Part shown: positions 12,701 through 27,700 of the stretch, piece after piece | Position numbering within the stretch: the first letter of the stretch is position 1 | Layout: each line of letters starts with the position of its first letter | NCBI GenBank assembly: GCA_026874595.1 | Contig: CM049307.1 | Coordinates: 42,972,362 to 43,036,361, forward strand | Length of the DNA stretch: 64,000 bases | Reading direction: 5' to 3' | Source: Sipunculus nudus | Lineage: Eukaryota; Annelida; Sipuncula; Golfingiida; Sipunculidae | Made by a program: the position numbers and the translations under genes | The notes under the pieces: model-generated | What the model saw: only the letters and a program-made list of their open reading frames with translations | Told to the model about the DNA's origin: nothing | Databases searched by the model: none

Positions 12701-15700
12701 AAGCATAAATATTGATTTTTATGATTTATTTTGCATGGTATCCTTCACACAAGACTTTCTCTGACATTTTCTATTTTTAATTCATCACAGCCATGCACAA
12801 GTATTCCTGAAAAAAAAGAACACATTGTTGCCAGGTCAAAGCATGTCTTCCTCCTCTTACTAGTCTTAGTCTAATACAGCCATTAGAGTGAAACTTTTAT
12901 CAAGGTTGATGTCAAGGCCTTAAAAAAAATGTGCATAATTTTTATAATACTTAAGGAATTTAAACCACATGTTCAGTTCTTCATATGACACATTTTGAAA
13001 ATACTAGTATGCAGGACCAATAGCCACATTAAGTGGAGGCACTACCTCTCAAAAGATGGAAATCTTCCAGGTTTACTATTAAATATGGAGTACTCTGTCT
13101 ATAATTATCCCTTTTCAGGTATGACCTCAGGTTATTTCTGCCTTTGCCTGTTATGTATCCTGAGGGATTGGTTTTATTCCTCTTAATAGAAGTAACAAGC
13201 TTTTAAATATGTAGAACCCATTTCTGCTAAAGGCTGTATCCTTGGCAGGGTTCTTCATACAGAATACGGTATTTGTTAAGTAAATGGTGTCTGATGTTGT
13301 TTTAAAAAAGAAACATGTATCATTAGCAATGCCTATCAAAATCAATTAGCACTCAAGTTAAATATCAGCAGATTTTATATATACATATAGCTATTCCATT
13401 AAAAAAATGTAAGCATGGCAGCCATTACCCTAAAATAATATGATATAGAAAAATTTTAATGTAAATATCTTTAAACATGCACAAGAAAGTTGTTTACTGT
13501 TTATTACATGCTTACAAAATGAATGAGCATTCACAAAAAGCATTAAAATAAATAAATGAACTTAACTGTTTTCATCACCTCATATTAAATGAATTAAAGT
13601 ATATGCAGATAAACATATATGAGAACAAGCATGCCCCATCTACATTTTCTCATCTCAGCAGATAATGGAATATCTGACAAACACCCAATTTTTATTATTA
13701 TTATTTGAACACCTCCAACAAAATATTAGTGCATAAATATACACAAAATAAGAAGTGTCATGCTAATAATGGCAAAACAATCTGCCAACATAACTTGTTA
13801 CATGAAGACACCTCTAAGTGAGTAAAATCCCTACCAAATCAGTTTGAACGGCTGCATCGCTGCCGCCATCTGGTGTCTGCTTGGTGCACTGATATTTTGT
13901 CTAAAATTGAAGTGGAGCACAAGACACATGTACAGTGTTAGAAAGCAAAGGCTTTTTTTAGAGACAGAACAGGCATTCTTGTTATATTTGTCAGTTACAG
14001 TCTGTAATATTCTGAGAAAGTGTTAGTCACAGGTTTCATTGTAAAGGCTCCCCCACACTCAGCAAAAATTTTGAAGAAGCTCACAGAATAAATTGTAATA
14101 TCATGTTATAAGAATATGTATTTTTGCAAACCCATTGTACACAGTTCATTTCTGCTTTAGATTGTAAATTACAAGATATTCATTTTTTGGTTTTCTGAAC
14201 TTATCATTTATATCTAATAGCCAACACAAAAAAAATTACTGTTCTATGGATTTGCTGCTCCCATTTTTAAATCATTTTTTTTTTCAGATGAGGTCTTTGG
14301 TAATGTTGCTAATTCGCTCCCTAAAGGCTGAAAGGTATGAAAGATAGACTAAATTTTGTGTTGATTATATGCACAATTTCAAGAACTGGAGCAAAATTTT
14401 GCATTTCTCTAGGCAAGCTAGAAAAATTCCATGTGTCCTGTTTTAACCTAAAAAAAAATTTTTAATTGTCTGTTTGCACCATACTTTTTGTTCCCAGAGA
14501 CCATAGAACAATAAAAATGTTTTCGTGAGGCCTTATTTATATGGTGGTTCAAGAAGAAACATGAATGATACATTCTGTGAGAAACTTAAATGCCGAGAGT
14601 TGAGGCATGCTGTTCTGATGGTGTGGGGGAACCTTGATCATATTCAGATCAACTGCTTTTTAAATATGAAGTATATCATGCACGAATCATCAGTCATACA
14701 CAGAAGTGACAAAGCATTACTCAGGGACATAATCACATGCAAAGGTCTGATTTCCCTCAAGATTGGCCTTATTTCCACACAACATAATAACACAGACGGG
14801 TGCTAACAGTGTCTAAGCTAACCCAGTTAGTAATGGTTAATATACTACAGCAACATTACTTCAAAATACATCATGGGAAATTCGTCTGTCAATTTTAGAC
14901 ACTTGTGTACCATCCTACGCAATTTTAGATACAGTAAGCCAAAGTTATTTATCTTCAGTTTTGAAAAGTTATGATGGGTGTAACAGATGAAACAGTTTAG
15001 GTGGAAAAGTTGGTTTAAACATCTATGTGACAAGAATCAAAGCTCATGATTCCAAAGAGATCCGATTCAGGACTGAAATTGCTACAAATTCTTGATTCTT
15101 TCAAATTTTATACTGAATGTGTCAATATACAAATCTTAACTGCATAATCTTATTTTCAAAATGAACTAAAAGAATCAGCATATTTCATTCTGTGGTCGCT
15201 TCATTAAAATATAACCTTACAGGGTGAGTAAGCAGGCTGGAACTTTGCTGCAACATAATTTTTTGATCAAATAATTCTGAAACCTATCTATGGATACCAT
15301 AACAGGAATTACATGTCATGCAAAGATAAGAATTAAATGAAATAATGAAAATGTTTAAAGGTCACAGTTCATGTACAGTTAGAAAGCAGAGAGATAAACT
15401 TCATATTGATTTCAGTATATGCTCTCAAACCCTACGAAACACATTATTGCCATTATTATGTGCATTAGTACTGACTATTCCAAGGACATAAACATGCAAT
15501 CTAACCTGATATACATATTCTAATTCTATGATTACAGTCATCTCATCACACAGAAAACAAATGGACACAGTGGTGTCTAAATACAGGGCTTGACATTAAG
15601 GGTTTACTATTTGCTCGAGGCAAGTAAATATTCCAGAAAATGTTGGTAGGGCAATCAAAAGTGGGCTTAAACATTTGAACATGTTTACTTTTGCAAAACA

Positions 15701-18700
15701 AGAATGTAGAACACACTTATTGTGTTTGTGGATGTGTTCACAGATTTTTGGAGGACAAGGAAAATCTCATATAAAGCAAGTAAAAGCTAGATGTTACATG
15801 CCCAGTAGTGCAAAATTTAATGTCAAGCCCCGCTATCCTAGCTATGTGTAATCCTACGTGTGTATGTGGACCATTAACTGATTATATAGATGTGACATGT
15901 ACATAACAGAGTAGGCACCATGTACACAAGAACAGAGGTGATAGAGATTAGGTTAATTACCATTTGTTCTTGTAGCAGGTGTATGGTCTTCTGTTGTTCT
16001 TCAACCACGGCTTGTAACTGTTTGACCTGGGTCTGAAGCTGATGGTTCTCCTGGATAAACATACATATTCACATACATAAAATACATGCATCATTAATTA
16101 GAGTTGGGAATCAGTGTAATCACATGATCAACCATCAGTAAAAATCAGTTGACTTTTCCTGATAATTGGACATATTTAGAAGTTTAGAAGAATGAAATTT
16201 CTCGGCATATATAGACCTATGTATCATCTCAACTGATCTTACCTGTTGGTTAATATATGTTATATTTTACAGCAAACATGTGTATTAAGTGAAGTTAGGT
16301 AATGAAGTTAACAGTGAACACAATTATCTGGCATGAATTATATATGAAAGCACACACTTCCTTATCATGGAGCCAAAGTTGTAAGCAAAACTTTGTATAT
16401 GGATATGGCACAGAAAAGTTGATGATCAGATCATTTTGCATAAACTGAACAATCTTAAATTATAATTGATCATTGGCCCATCACTTTAATCAATTGTAGT
16501 TAATATATTTCAGGTTTGAAGTGTGCATATTTTTGGCCTAGACTTTGTAACACAGACAACATTTAAGAAGCCATGCCTAGAACTCCAATACACTGCAGAC
16601 CTTACATGTCCATGTACATCACCTGATGACAATGTTGATCTTACATTGCTGATCTTTGAATAAAGTGATGAAAAATGAATTCCCCTTTAAGAATCCTTGA
16701 AAAAGAGACACACTGTGAGTGTTGTTTATAGTCCTATCTTTAAGATGACATTTAGCTTCATGTTAAGCATCAATATTGCTCTGTGTTATGTACAGCTGCT
16801 GTGCCAAATCTGAATACCGGTATAAGCAGATTTACACATATATTTAGTAATTAACTGAATTTTGCACCTGTGGCATGTACTGTTGGAGACAAGACAAATG
16901 TAAAAGGAAATGATAAGTTATTTAGAAAGACAAATTTACAGTTAACAGAACTGTTGACAAAAAAAATTAGCAGCAAACATGCAGTTAAATGGATTGCACA
17001 TATTAACTTGGCCGTTGTGAATTCAAGCAGCGACTTACCAGAGCCAGCTGTTCTGATGTCCCTTCAGGTTTTTCTTGAGATGTGAAGAAAAGAGAACTGC
17101 TACCGAGGTTCAGTCCATTCTGTGGAACATCAAGTATGTGAAGTGTATTGTTCAGAAAACTTTAAAACAGACCTCATCACATTATGTATCACATGCCATA
17201 CACTGCATGAGATTTGTTATATATGTGAAATGCTGATATAATTATATATAGCTGACATTATAATCTGAGAATACTTCTATATAATATGCATGGTCTCACA
17301 TTTATATGCCTAAATGGATGAGATCCCTTGTATTATTTCACCAATATTTAATATAAAAGATTGATTATAACAGTACATTGGGCCATCACTACTGAAAATG
17401 CTGAATTATTGATGCATTTCACCCACAAGCCAATGTGATTTCTCGCAGGGCACTAATAAACAAGTTTATCAAACAAATATCTTAACACTGCTATCTTAAC
17501 GGTTAACATCATTTTTATTAAGAAAAAGACACCCTTGAAAGCCTAAGAACAGGACTAATGTTGCCATGTTGACGAAACTGTAATTTAAAGGACAGTTTTA
17601 GAATGCAAACCATTTTTATGTAAAAGATTGATACAAGAATTATATGTTAATTGAATATTTTAAACCCTGTTTTGATCACCTTAGTTTTACAATATTTTGA
17701 AGTAATGACCATCATCAAACTCTGAACTTGAAACGAATTAATCCATCAGAATTCAAAGATACAAATTATTAGCATTTGTAAACTTTACATATGCACAAAT
17801 CAGTTTAGGTATTTCATTTTTTTTGTCAACTAGAAAAATTTTTATTATTCAAAATGCACAAGACAATGGAAGGAGAAACCAATGATGATGCTTATAGTGC
17901 CATCTTGTGTGGAATACAGTTGCTAAATTATGTTACATTGCCATCTGGTGTGAAATACATAAACTAAAACTGTTGTTATACCACTGTGTGCTACAAGTCA
18001 CAAAAGTTGATTTTAGTCATAGTATTACTTAATTTTCCTTGACTATTCCAGTTGTAGAATATTTGATTAACCTAGATAGAAGTAAATGATACTCATTTAT
18101 TATTATCTTTTGGTTTATCGAATGTTGATCATATTAAACATTCAAGGTCTATGAAAATCCTTCAAATGTTTTTGAGATAGTAAACTCAGCCCTTTAATAG
18201 ATACACTTGATTTGTTTTTAAAGGCAACAAGAATACTCTAGAAAATGTTTGAACTTTTTTCTAAACAGCTCTGATACCTGTATTCATTCAGCTTACCTTT
18301 GTGCCTTGTGGGAGAAAAGGTGACAGACACTCCTCCTGAAATGATAAAAAACATTTAAAACATTATAATTATTTATTGATCATCATTTTGACTCTCGACC
18401 TACTTTGAATTCCTGACTTGTAGACCCCTGTTGAGTCTTGTACTGCTTCAACTGGTGATATAAATCAACAAATGAAGTATAAGTTTCACCCATGGGAAGA
18501 AAAGGGCCATCCCGAGGACTGGAAGTTTGAAGGTGTAAACAAAATCTGGACACCTGTAGGTTGAAGGTGTGAATAAAATACTGATGTCTGTGGGCTATGT
18601 CCGCTACAGATTCTAAAAAAAATGCTAGATCTGGGCCAAACAACAAACTTCCAGATTTCAGTTAAGAGTGGTAAAATCTAGAACAATGTTTTTAGGTGGA

Positions 18701-21700
18701 TATAGATTCTAGCACACACCAGACTGCAGTAAAAGTGCAGTGGTTTTCATGTGTCTTTCATGTAGTTTCATAGACCTGGAGTGACTCGATCTAGTTTGAG
18801 CACATTCCAGCACTGCTTGCTAGTACTACTACATGCCTGTGGTTTAGATTTATGTGTGTAAATGAGATTTGGACAGAGCTTGGCACCTATGGCCTAACAC
18901 ATTTGTTAAATGGTCACTCGGGCCGACTCGGCAAAACACATTGTAATTACAAGATGAAATATTGCACAAGCCGAATTTGTTTAGGTCAAGTCAAGATTTT
19001 CTATTGTAAAACAGGCTTTTAGGATCCTTCAATAAAAATTATCAGGTACTGTTTTTCACAAGAGTCTGCTCCCAAGTTTAAAAAAAGCACAGACTGGTGG
19101 TGCAATCTCAGCATGTCAGTATAATCTAATGAAGAAATGCTGCTGCCATCTACTGGTTACTTTCATAACTACAATCGCACTTCCATAACTTCAATGCACT
19201 GAAGTCTGAATAGAAACAATCATAACTGAAGCCATGCCATACTTAATTTTACCCTATCTGATAGGAAGCACATAACCTACCTCTTGGACTGTACGTTTCA
19301 GTTTAAAAAGCATGGTTTTCAGGGAAGTCAGCTCCTGCATGACCTGTCTATAGGAGACTCCATCCACCTCGATGACCTCATTGTCTGCGATGCTTGAGTG
19401 TCGAGGTGGCCGGAGGTTGAACTGGTGGACATTGGACAGCAGAGGCTGGGAGAATTTACGAGGTCTGGCTGGCCCTGGGTATGACATAGGTCGCTCTGTG
19501 GTCATCCCCTTGTCCCTGTTTTAAAATACAGTAGAACCTGTCTAAATGACCATCTGTCTAAAAAGACCACCTGTCTAAAAAGACCACCTGTCTAAAAGGT
19601 CACCAGTCTAATAAGACCACCCCAGAGTGAACGGAAAACATTAACATTGGTTATTAACAAACAATATTTTTAGATGCATAGGTCTTTTAATGTGAAATCG
19701 CGAAAATGGAACCCTCACAAAACAATGAAATTGAAACGGTGAAAATTGTGAAATTTTAACTTTGCAAACATGAAGCCAACCACAGTGACTGTAGTAAAAG
19801 GTCACAAGTTCCAGTAACGGTTGTCCTATTTAGCAATACTTTGCCTAATGATATAGATATAATGGAAATAGGCGGTAAAATTCAATTTATGATCAGATCA
19901 AAATTATTTGTTGCACAATTAAAACTGAGACAACTCAAGACTTTCAAGATGCTCACATGATCATGATTTCACCAGAGGCCTGCAGCATTCATGTAAGCAT
20001 GATATAATTTATTATGTTTTTAAAACAGACTTCATAGGGACTCATCCAGATGTCAAGACATGCAGGACTTTCTGAATCAAATGATTGTAATTAGGCAAAT
20101 CAATAGCTGGCCAGCCTGACAAACTGAAGGACAATGAAGGCCAATCACTATGGTTCAGTATAATTAAAATACAGTGAGCTAAAAAACATTGTGATGAGCC
20201 AGGTTGAAGTAGTTGAATGTCCCTTGAGTTCATAAGTTATTACACAGTTTGTGCTGGGATAATCATCTTACCTGGAGCATGTTTTGTGATTATTAATTAA
20301 TCCTGATAACTGTTCCATATTGCTGATATACTGTTTCATCGTCACTGTTATCAACTCATCAAAGCCACTGGTTTCATGGGTCTACAGTTCACTCTATGCA
20401 TAGATGGGTTTCCTGGTATTACTGAGGCCATGGCTCGGACTCCTTGTATGAAGTAAAGCTGCTTATCTTATCTCACTGCATAAACCTTATCAGCCAGCAC
20501 ATCAGCACAATTTCAATTAAAGCCAGCGTGAATCAGCAGCACTTCAATGTCTGCACAATTCTTATCAGTTATAGATTTTATGTAAACTTATTAATTAATC
20601 TCTTAAAACTATGAGGGCTGGATGCAATAAGATAACAAAAACAAATCATTGTCACCCAGCTGACACTGTGACTGAGGGTAGACACAACAGTACTGCAAGA
20701 AGAACTTCATAATAGGCAACTTGTCACAGCTGTTACATAAACGATACAAAATTATAAAACTTAGGTTATTTTACTATCTTATTAGTGCCAGAGGGTCATT
20801 TAATACAGCAAACTTTAAGGATCAATTGTGTTGTCATAAATTTTATTAACAATTGAATCATCATTCATATGACTCAACTGTGAGCAATACATTTGACACT
20901 TTTTGCTTTAAAATTGGTTAGAAACCACTGTATAGAACTTTTACCCAGTGCAAATGTGGACACAGCAAATTAATGGATACCTAATATTAGATAAGGATGA
21001 GTCTAGTAAGAATTTTTTACATTTATTCTTTGATATTTCTATATTTGTCTGTTAGCTTGAATTCGGTGCCTCAACAGATGTGCAAACTGGCAAAATTGCA
21101 CTTGGCAAAAATATTTGCTCAATTGCATTTCTTCCAAAGAATCTTATTATAAGATTTTGAATATTTGTTACAGTCCTAATATCATGTCCAACAGATAAAG
21201 CTATCAAAGACATTAAACTGCATATATATTCTTAGTCCCAGAGAGGATATTTTGCCTTCAGAATAAAATTTAGTAAAGAAAGGCCAGGCACAAACAGTAA
21301 AAAGTTGTTTTTTTGGTAATATGGTAAAGAAGGACTTTTGTGGATGATAATACTGATACTTCAATGTAATAGGCAAATCTGCAATATTACTGGTACTAGT
21401 TGTCAACTTTCTAGCTCAACTTCACTCAGTGATCGCAATCAACAGTTACTGAACCTAGTTTACAAAATATGGTAAATTATTCTGTCTAATCCTCTTGACT
21501 GTATCCACATGCAGTAATATCCCATTCCATTTTCTCCAATTATAATTTTATAATTATCATATTAAACTGCTGTATCTAATTAAGAAAGTATTTTTATGCT
21601 AAAACATCAAATTATTAATAAAAAATCTAAAGGAATGAACAATATCTTAACTCATGAGCTACTTTTATTTTCATTGATTACAATTAAAACACATTACCTT

Positions 21701-24700
21701 TGATGTAAAACATGAGGTGAAAACTTCCAAGTTAATCCTTTAAGAAAATCACAGCATCATTCCATAGTCCTTGCATATAAAATATACAGAATTTATACAA
21801 GGGCCAGAGGTCTTGTTTAAGAGTACCCACTGAACCCTTACAGCAGTTTACTCATACTCACAATCCTCTGAACAAGTTGTGACATGAGCATAGGTCATGC
21901 AAATAGTGATTACCTCATCTTACCTTAATCCATCTGAGAGAGTCCTGAAGCTCAAGATGATAATATACTTATGGTATATATACCAATTTGTTTTCTCAAC
22001 ACAAAAGCTAAGGCATGTAACTAACTCCTGGTTTTGCTATTTGAGGTCCTTCACTTCCCCGTCATTACCAAGGTTGGTTTGTGTGTATAACATACACTTG
22101 GCAATGTTTTGAGCACAAAGTCTTCATGTTTTGTGAAATACTGCAACCTGTGTATTTGGTACGCTTTTTCTCATTCTAAAGAGCTGATGTTGTTTTGCTT
22201 AACTACCTGAGGCATCATATATCAAAAGTAGTTTTGCTGTCATTTGTGTTTTTATACAACCCGATCATTGGCCTTATCAGCACTGAAACTGTAGTTTTAA
22301 CATTTATTCTTGATCCTCAGAAGATGCAAGTTTATTAATTAAAATGGTTCAAATCACCAAATATTAAATTGGCAGTTCTGTATAATTTGCACCTAAAGCT
22401 GGTCCACTGGTTCCACAGGTGGTTCAGTTTTTAAGATATTCCACTCAGAAGATATAAGTTTGTCAATTAAAATGGTTCAAATCACCAAATATTAAATTGG
22501 CAGTTCTGAATAATTTACACCTAAAAGCTGGTCCACTGGTTCCACATGTACAGGTGGTTCAGTTTTTCAGATATTCCACTCAGGAGATGCAAGTTTGTTA
22601 ATTAAAATGGCTCAAATCACCCAATATTATGATGGCAGTTCTGTGTAATTTATCCCTAAAAGCTGGTCCACTGATCCAACAATGTTGCAGTTTTTAAATA
22701 TATATCATTCTTTGTAATTTAGAAGAAATTCAGGTTGGTTCCATTCTCTAAATATCCTACAGTACTTAGCTGTCATTAATGTTTATATAAAGGCAGGTGT
22801 GCTAGTCTCACAGGTGCTGCAGTTTCACAAAAGTCCACAAATTCTCATTCTTGGGGGGATGAAGGTTTACTAAAATACTAATTACAATACACCATACATC
22901 AAAATAATAACAGCACTTTCCTGTCATGTGATGATAATAATAACTGGTCCGCAGGTACATGTGACAGTACTCTAACAACAAAACAAGAGTGACTGTGTGA
23001 TTATTTCTGTGCATGTATGTGTACACAGCCCATGAACCTACCCACCTAGGCTATATGTAACCATACACAATTCCATGAACTGGCAAGATTATTCACTGTG
23101 TATGCCGATACATCTATAGCACCCAGCTGTTTCACAACCGTGTTCAAAATCTGTAGCTCAGGCATGCACTGGGCAGCTGCCAGGTCTACTAGACAGGAGG
23201 CCCAAGGTCAAACAGATGTTAGTGAAAGTTAAAATATTAATTCTAACACTGCCCTTCTTCATGTACATGGAAATTATTAAATACAGCATTTATCTCTTTA
23301 TTTACAGTTATTGCAGAGGTAAATCCAAGGTATAGAGGTAAATGACCCTTGGACTGTGATGCTCAGTTGTATTTGGTAAAACATGACCATTAAACAATGA
23401 GGCTCAACAAAATAAAATTCTGCAAATATTGCAACTGCAACAAAGGGGAACTTGAATATTGAGGATGAAAGCCACCCAAACTGTTTTGCAAATACTTTGG
23501 TGATAATGACATAATGCTAGTGAGTAGGCTTAATTATGCATTTTATATAAATTGGTGGAAGTTACTGCCTCAATTTTTAAAGCTTGCTCACTTCCGAACC
23601 ATGCACATATGCAGTATTCCATTAAGGTTTCGGATTACGTCACAGAGGTTTACAAACAATAATGCTGGTGTCAACCAGCCTTGGACCACCCTTGTGGGTC
23701 CTTGTTGGATAATAATGCCAAGGACTCCCCCAAAAGGCACACTCGTTCATGACTGAAATACAACTGTTGGGCAATCACCCCAATAAACCTGTAGAGTGCT
23801 GACTCTGGGTGGGGGCCGACTAAAAAATCTCACCGCTCCTTGTCTGAGATTTAAAATCAGGACCCCCCGGCTTTGCACTATGTGCTCTACCCCTGGACCA
23901 CAGAAACCAGTTTATGTGAATATTCCAAGAACTGAAATATCCTTCACTTGACATGTGGTATTTATGATACATGCAGCTCCAAGTTAAATACATTATCTTT
24001 CAGCAGACAGGCAAAGGGTAAAAAATGTGCATTTTATTGAATTCAAGCCTCTAGATTATTCTGCAGACCAACTCAATACAAAATTTTTTTTCATTTATAG
24101 AGATGATCTATCGGTATACTTGTATTATTCTTCATTTCTTATTCAACAGACAATCACTGGTTCTTGGTTTTATTTTATATATATAAATATTAATACTGCC
24201 ACCATTGGTGAGGGGTATAATGTTTAGTTTATCTGTAAGCAGATTTACTCATAAAGTACACGGTAGAATTTGTTGAAATTTTGTGAAATTATACCCAAGG
24301 ATAAATTCATTATATTTTGGAGGTAATCTGGATCATTATCTTATGTTTTTCATCCAAAGGCTACCTTTCTTCTTGGATGCTTTCTCTATATACTATTTTA
24401 GGGGTAAGGGGGGGGGATTCTATGTTTTTAGTTTATACTGAAATATTTTAAGCTCTATGAATTAATGCTCACAGAATTTTTAATTAACACTTTCATTGCA
24501 CACTTTTTATGTTTTACAAAAAAGAGGTATTTGAGAATGACTTAAAACTTGTGATCTTACACCAGACTGCTCCTTTTAAGCATAATTACCATTTAAAACA
24601 AGTGACCCAGGGGTCATGACGCTCAGCTGACCAGGAAGACATTGACAAAAGTAATTTTATCATCTGAATGTCAAATTTGAATGAAATACTTTTTCCAAAC

Positions 24701-27700
24701 TTGACCTTTTGTATAAAATCATCCAATATTCATTGGGGTACTATGGAGCTCTGTAGCATGAAGGATATGGGTAACAGACACCTATTTTCAAGGTTTACAA
24801 GATGACTTTTCAGGGGTCTCCCAGCATGTCAAAAAATAAAATTCTAGGTCCAGTTATTATGATTTGTGCCCTGTTAACAAATCCAAATGTTTATTCTGGG
24901 GGGTATTTCAAAGCCGCATAGGATGAAGGATATGGGTAACAGAGATGTAATTTCAGGTGCACAAGGAGACTTTTCAGGGGCCTCCCAGCATATCAAGAAA
25001 GGAGATTCTAGGTCAAGTCATTATAATTTGTGCTCTGTTAACAGATGACCAAATCTTTATTCTGGGGAGTACTTCGGAGCCCCAGAGCATGAAGGATATG
25101 GGTAACAGGGACCTTATTTCGGGTTTCCATGTAGACCTTTTATGGGCTTCCCTGGAGGTGAGGACAGAAAATTCTAGGTCCAGTCATTATGATTTGTGCC
25201 CTGTTAATATATGACCAAATCTTTATTCTGGGGGGGGGGGGGGGTACTTCAGAGCCCCATAGCTCACAGAATATGGGTAACAGGGACCTTATTTCGGGTT
25301 TCCATGTAGACCTTTTATGGGCTTCCCTGGAGGTGAGGACAGAAGATTCTAGGTCCAGTCATTATGATTTGTGCCCTGTTTACAGATGACCAAATGTTTA
25401 AAGATCACAAAAGTAGAGAAAAAAAATCGTAAAAAATAAAAAAAATATAGGTGGCGCCACCAATCTCCGGATGAAACACTCCATGATCAATATCCATGCA
25501 AAGAATCATGGTGATTAATGAATTAGTTGTTCAGAAACTTGAGCTTTTGTATTAAATTTTGCATTATTCTGGGGGGTACTTCAGAACCCCATAGCTCGAA
25601 GAATATAGGTCACAGTGACCTAATTTCAGGTTTACAAGGAGAATTTCCATAGACCTCCCAGGATTTCAAGTAAGAAGATTCCCGGTCTAGCGGTTACGAT
25701 TTGTGCCCTGTTAACAGACAGACGCCTGGATGGCCAGACGGACGACGGACAAAAGGTGATCCCTACAGCTCAGATGACTTTCAGTCAGCTGAGCTAAAAA
25801 TTGAAAAAATACAGGTGGCGCCACCAGAATGCAGAAACTGATGAAACATTTCATGATCAATATCCATGCAAAGAATCATGGTGATCAATATAATAATTGT
25901 TCAGATACTTGAGCTTTTGTATCAAATTTTCCATTATTCTGGGGGGTACTTCGGAGCCCCATAGCTCAGAGGTTATGGGTCACAGAGACCTAATTTCAAG
26001 TTTTTAAGGAAACTTTTCATGGGCCTCTCAGCATGTCAAGAGAGAAGATTCTAGGTCCAGTTGTTACGATTTGTGCCATGTTAACAGATGACCGCATCTT
26101 ATGAGGTCTCAAAAATAGAGAAAAAAATTCGTAAAAATAAAAAAAATACAGGTGGTGCCACCATACTGCAGAAACTGATGACACATTCCATGATCAATAT
26201 CCATGCAAAGAATCATGGTGATCACTGCAATAGTTGTTTAGATACTTGAGCTTTTGTATCAAATTGTCCATTATTCTGAGGGATACTTCAGATGACTTAC
26301 AGTCAGCTGAGCTAAAAACACTTAATGGTCAATATCCATGCAAAGAATCATGATGATCTCCGTATTAGTTGTTCAGATACTTCAGCTTTTGTATCAAATT
26401 GTCCATTATTCTGAGGGATACTTCAGAGTCCTATAACTTGAAGGATATGGGTAACAGAGACCTAATTTCAAGTTTCCACAGGCACTCTTCATGGGCCTCC
26501 TTGCATGACAAGAATGAAGTTTCTAGGTCCAGTTGTTGCAATTTGTACCCTCTTGATAGATAACATAGGTGGCGCCACCAGTCTGGAGGAACTGATGGAA
26601 CATCTCATAATCAATATGTATGCCAAAAATCATGACCATCAGTGATGTAGTTATTGAGATATTGAAGTTTTTGTATGAAATTTTTGACTACTCTGGGGGG
26701 GTACTTTGGGGCCCCATAGCTGGAAGGATATGGGTAACAGAGACCTAATTTCTGGTTTCCATGGAGACTTTTCATAGGTCTCTCAGTGTGTTGAGAATGA
26801 AGATTCTAGGTCAAGTCGTTACTATTTGTGCCATGCTAACAGATGGCAGCATCCTTAAAGGTCTCAAAAATAGAGGAAAAAATCGTAAAAAATCGAACGA
26901 TACAGGTGGCGCCACCAGTCTGCAGGAACAGATGACACATCTCATGATCAATAGTTATGCCACAAATCATGACCATCATTCAAGTAGTTAATGACATATT
27001 GAAGTTTTTGTATGAAATTTTTTACTTTTCTTGGGGGTACTTTAGGGCTCCATAGCTCGAAGAATATGGGTAACAGAGACCTAATTTTGATTTCCATGGA
27101 GACTTTTCATAGGTCTCTCAGTGTGTCCAGAATGAAGATTCTAGGTCCAGTCGTTATGATTTGTGCCACATTAACAGATGACAGCATCCTTAAAGGTCTC
27201 AAAAATAGAGGAAAAAATCGTAAAAAATCAAACAATACAGGTGGCGCCACAAGTCTGCAGGAACTGATGGAACGTTTCATAATCAATATGTATGCCAAAA
27301 ATCATGACCATCAGTGATGTAGTTATTGAGATATTGAAGTTTTTGTATGAAATTTTTGACTACTCTTGGGAGGGGGGGGGGGGGTTTGGGTTTTGGGGCC
27401 CCATAGCTCGAAGGATATGGTTAACAGAGACCTAATTTCTGGTTTCCAAGGAGATTTTTCATGGACCTCTCAGTGTGTCAAGAATGAAGATTCTAGGTCC
27501 AGTCCTTACGATTTGTGCCATGCTAACAGATGACAGCATCCTTAAAGGTCTCAAAAATAGAGGAAAAAATCGTAAAAAAATCGAACAATAAAGGTGGCAC
27601 CACCAGTCTGCAGGAAGTGATGACACATCTCATGATCAATAGTTATGCCACAAATTATGACCATCAGTCAAGTAGTTAATGAGATATTGAAGTTTTTGTA

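Larger units (their letters stand above)
9963..15960 (-). other. Intron 7, contains composite element B and an hAT-like MITE
   Basis: A 6-kb intron. It holds composite element copy B (10672-12154) and a MITE (15584-15832). A possible 15-nt in-frame microexon at 10244-10258 has usable splice signals but is unproven. 12155-15583 is AT-rich with no recognised feature. Confidence 0.55.

Noticed and set aside
24957-27317. Series of 64-101-codon frames with shared peptide phrases
   Set aside because: They arise from the 336-bp units and break at different points in each copy.
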